DNA from: Castanea sativa
Lineage: Eukaryota; Streptophyta; Magnoliopsida; Fagales; Fagaceae
Length of the DNA stretch: 64,000 nucleotides
Direction of reading: 5' to 3'
Assembly (NCBI RefSeq): GCF_040712315.1
Contig: NC_134021.1
Span: 32,151,501-32,215,500 of the forward strand
The notes under the pieces were generated by a model. It saw nothing but the letters and a program-made list of their open reading frames with translations. It was not told where the DNA came from and did no database searches. The position numbers and the translations under genes are program-made. This document shows positions 61,776 through 64,000 of the stretch, one piece after another; positions within the stretch are counted from its first letter, which is position 1; each line of letters begins with the position of its first letter.

Positions 61776-62269
61776 ATAGCCCCTCAAAACTTCATTTTTC
61801 TCCCCATCTGGGAAGGAAAGTGAAGTTTTGACACATCACACAACCTTCACATGCTTTTCAAATCAGCACGCGTGAAAACATCATCTCGCCTCTTTTAAGC
61901 TGCCACTGACGTTTCGAAATCTGCCATACGCACATTAATTATTGTAGGTAACACCCTGTCCCCCACTCCAACGGTGCGATGCACATCCAACGGCTCGGGT
62001 CTTCTACTTAGATTTGGGCGGGATAACTCCCATTCAATGCCGCTTCCCATATGCCAAAACATCTAGGAAACTAAAATTCAACCTCTCACTTCAGAAATCA
62101 ATCAAATCTCAAAAGTTCATACTCTCTCTCCTCTTAAGAAGCTCGCGAAGAACTGTCTACCTCTTTCCCATAAGTTCTCAAACTTTTAAGTTCATTTATC
62201 CTTGGCTATTGTTCTCGACCATTAATTATATCCTTCTCGTCTCTAAAATTTCACCCTTACCTTGACCAA

Positions 62270-63906
62270 ATGGGTAGATTCAAGTGTCTAGTAGATACCA
62301 ATGCAGGTATGAAGGGTTTTCGGGCTAAGTATCGTATTCCTCAAAACGTAGGTTTAAGATATTGCCCTCCTGAAGCCATAGCTGACGATAAGTAAGAAGG
62401 AGAAGTTGTCATTCTCATCATCGCATTTTTAGAGGGTGGGATGACACTTCCTATGAAAAATGTAATCAGTGAGTACCTCTGCAACCATAGGCTGTGCCCA
62501 GACCAATGCACACCTAACGTGTTTAGAGTTTTAGGCTGTGTCGATGCTCTAAATGAGCAAATGGGTCTGAATCTCACATGACACGACGTCGTTTATATGT
62601 ACTAGTGTCATAAGCTTAAAGAAGCAGTATACTATCTTAAATCTAGATCTAGTATTATTAGGCTCATATCCTATCTTCCCAAATCCAACAAAGGTATGAA
62701 GGACGATTACCTGATTGCTTCTGGAATGTGGCACGACGGTCCTCATTACCCAGTCGAATGGGGAACCCCAGGTGTGACTCCATAGAAATTAGATTCCCTA
62801 ACCTATGACTTACATGTTTTAATTTTACCGTTTCTAATTGTTTGTTATTACTTCTTTACTTGGTAGTCATTGCTGATCTAACCACACTTGTATTCTCGGA
62901 TGTTTTTGCAGACAAACAACACGTACGGCCTTGTCTAAGCATTTGCAGCATCGCGGATCTCAATCACGTTTTACGATCCGAGGTGTACGTGAGTGAAGAC
63001 CTGCAAGTGAGAGCAGCCCACCTCATATTGGGATACAACCCACTGTCAGAGGACTTCCAAGACGTTGGGAACGCGATAATTGCGGGTGACAAAAGACGCA
63101 GAAGGATAGACATTTCGAGACTTGGCTTTCTTTCTGCCCACGAACTACTGGACGATCCCTCGTTTATCTTCTACGTACGCCCGATCGCAGTAGTCCCTCT
63201 TTCGGTGCACTTTCAGGCAACAGCTATCCGAGAAGAGTCAACATCCTCGCAACAGTCACTCGAAGAGGAAATAGATCAGTTCCGACTTGAGGAAGCTAAG
63301 AGACCCATGGAGAGCCATATTGTCACCATCTCGGACAAGGAAAATGAACCTTCCGAGAGTTCAGGTGTAAAGGGCTTAGTGACTGCACAAGTTGATATCA
63401 GTGCCAAGGAAGAAGAGATGTCCAGCCTAAGAGCACTGATGACCAGGAGGGGCACACAAGCTCTCAAAAAGGATGCAGTTGGATCTCAACCTCCTCCCAA
63501 GCTGCCACCACCTCCTCTTCCTTTCGACCCCAAGATTCATGCCCTTGACCCCAAAAAGAAAAGGAAAAACGAGGCCGAGGAGGCAGAAATGATGAAACAG
63601 AAGAAACTAAAGCAACAACAAGAACAAAAAGTTGCCAAGGGTGGAATGCACGCCTACTCTGTGGAGAGAGGGGAAAGCCATGATATGGCCGAGGTGCACC
63701 GCACGCAGGCTAATTGGTCTCCTGTACTGGAACTAGATGGGGCTCCAATTTTCAGCCACTCTAGCATAAGGGAGTTCCAAAGAGGACATGGCCATCACTT
63801 GGCGAACGCCCTAGAACAGCCTTTTCTTCTTCCAAAGGACATGGAGGCTTTGGAGAGTATGACCCAACCCCACCTATTTCTCTCCCTAAAAAGGGACTTG
63901 GCTTTG
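62270..63906 (+). pseudogene. antisense spliced gene of the gypsy element, copy 2
   Basis: Exon 1 62270-62771 starts MGRFKCLVDTNAGMKGFRAK and ends before GTGTGA. Exon 2 62912-63906 follows a good acceptor (TTTTTGCAG), begins DKQHVRPCLSICSIADLNHV and ends before GTAAGT; exon 3 would lie past the window edge. Exon 2 is fully open (about 331 codons): a conserved core (RAAHLILGYNPL, GNAIIAGDKRRRRID), an acidic middle, a proline run, a KKKRK-type basic patch and SHSSIREFQRGH near the end. Exon 1 has three in-frame stops (TAA near 62392, TGA near 62579, TAG near 62603). It matches copy 1 exon by exon. Function unknown; no named domain recognised. Confidence 0.75.
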
Positions 63907-64000
63907 GTAAGTGTCCTCCAACTACTTCTATCTCACTGTTTATATTATCTTTCAGTATAAAGTCTTTCATATGTGTTTCTATGTTGTTTCTTTCATAATG

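Larger units (their letters stand above)
60978..64000 (-). mobile_element. second gypsy element of the same family, inverted
   Basis: Oriented opposite to the first element. From right to left on the minus strand: internal region with the antisense gene (on the plus strand here), polypurine tract GAGGGGCT, and 3' LTR. Pol would lie beyond the right window edge. The two elements share LTR ends, polypurine tract and antisense gene but differ widely, so they are separate insertions. Confidence 0.85.

Overview
This is nuclear DNA of a flowering plant. The genes are intron-rich with GT/AG junctions, the spacers are AT-rich, and all major plant transposon classes are present (Ty3/gypsy, LINE, PIF/Harbinger, hAT-like and Mutator-like elements, MITEs, SINE-like pieces). 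Intron sizes and repeat load suggest a woody eudicot, but the species cannot be fixed from the sequence alone.

Layout. 1-7855: the 3' part of a Tat-type Ty3/gypsy element with decayed pol, a 151-bp tandem array, a spliced gene on the opposite strand and a 3' LTR. 9.2-18.9 kb: LINE RNase H scraps, a duplicated block whose one copy carries a Mutator-type MITE, a class III peroxidase gene (minus strand, 12977-15135) and a 3 x 173-bp array. 19303-27892: one complete but dead PIF/Harbinger transposon with TIRs and TAA target duplications; it carries a Myb/SANT-like ORF1, a DDE transposase and an opposite-strand GRF-type zinc-finger gene, and has a hAT-like element nested in ORF1. 28561-33787: a VAR3-type RanBP2 zinc-finger gene. 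35106-37749: a 5'-truncated LINE with a 10-bp target duplication. 38053-40698: a BODYGUARD-type alpha/beta hydrolase gene. 41.1-45.8 kb: LTR debris and a broken partial duplicate of that hydrolase, itself split by a transposon. 49491-56027: NADH-cytochrome b5 reductase 1 in nine exons. 56-60.5 kb: gene-free sequence. 60978-64000: a second gypsy element in the opposite orientation, carrying a second copy of the same opposite-strand gene.

The four host genes (peroxidase, VAR3, BODYGUARD-like, CBR1) match, in order, a short stretch of Arabidopsis chromosome 5 as I recall it (At5g17820, At5g17790, At5g17780, At5g17770), so the window looks like a conserved gene block swollen by transposons. The genes do not form one pathway: cell-wall peroxidase, plastid factor, cuticle-related hydrolase and microsomal electron transfer.

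The least ordinary item is the multi-exon antisense gene inside the gypsy elements. It is present in two diverged copies with matching intron positions. No prokaryote-like system or CRISPR array is present.
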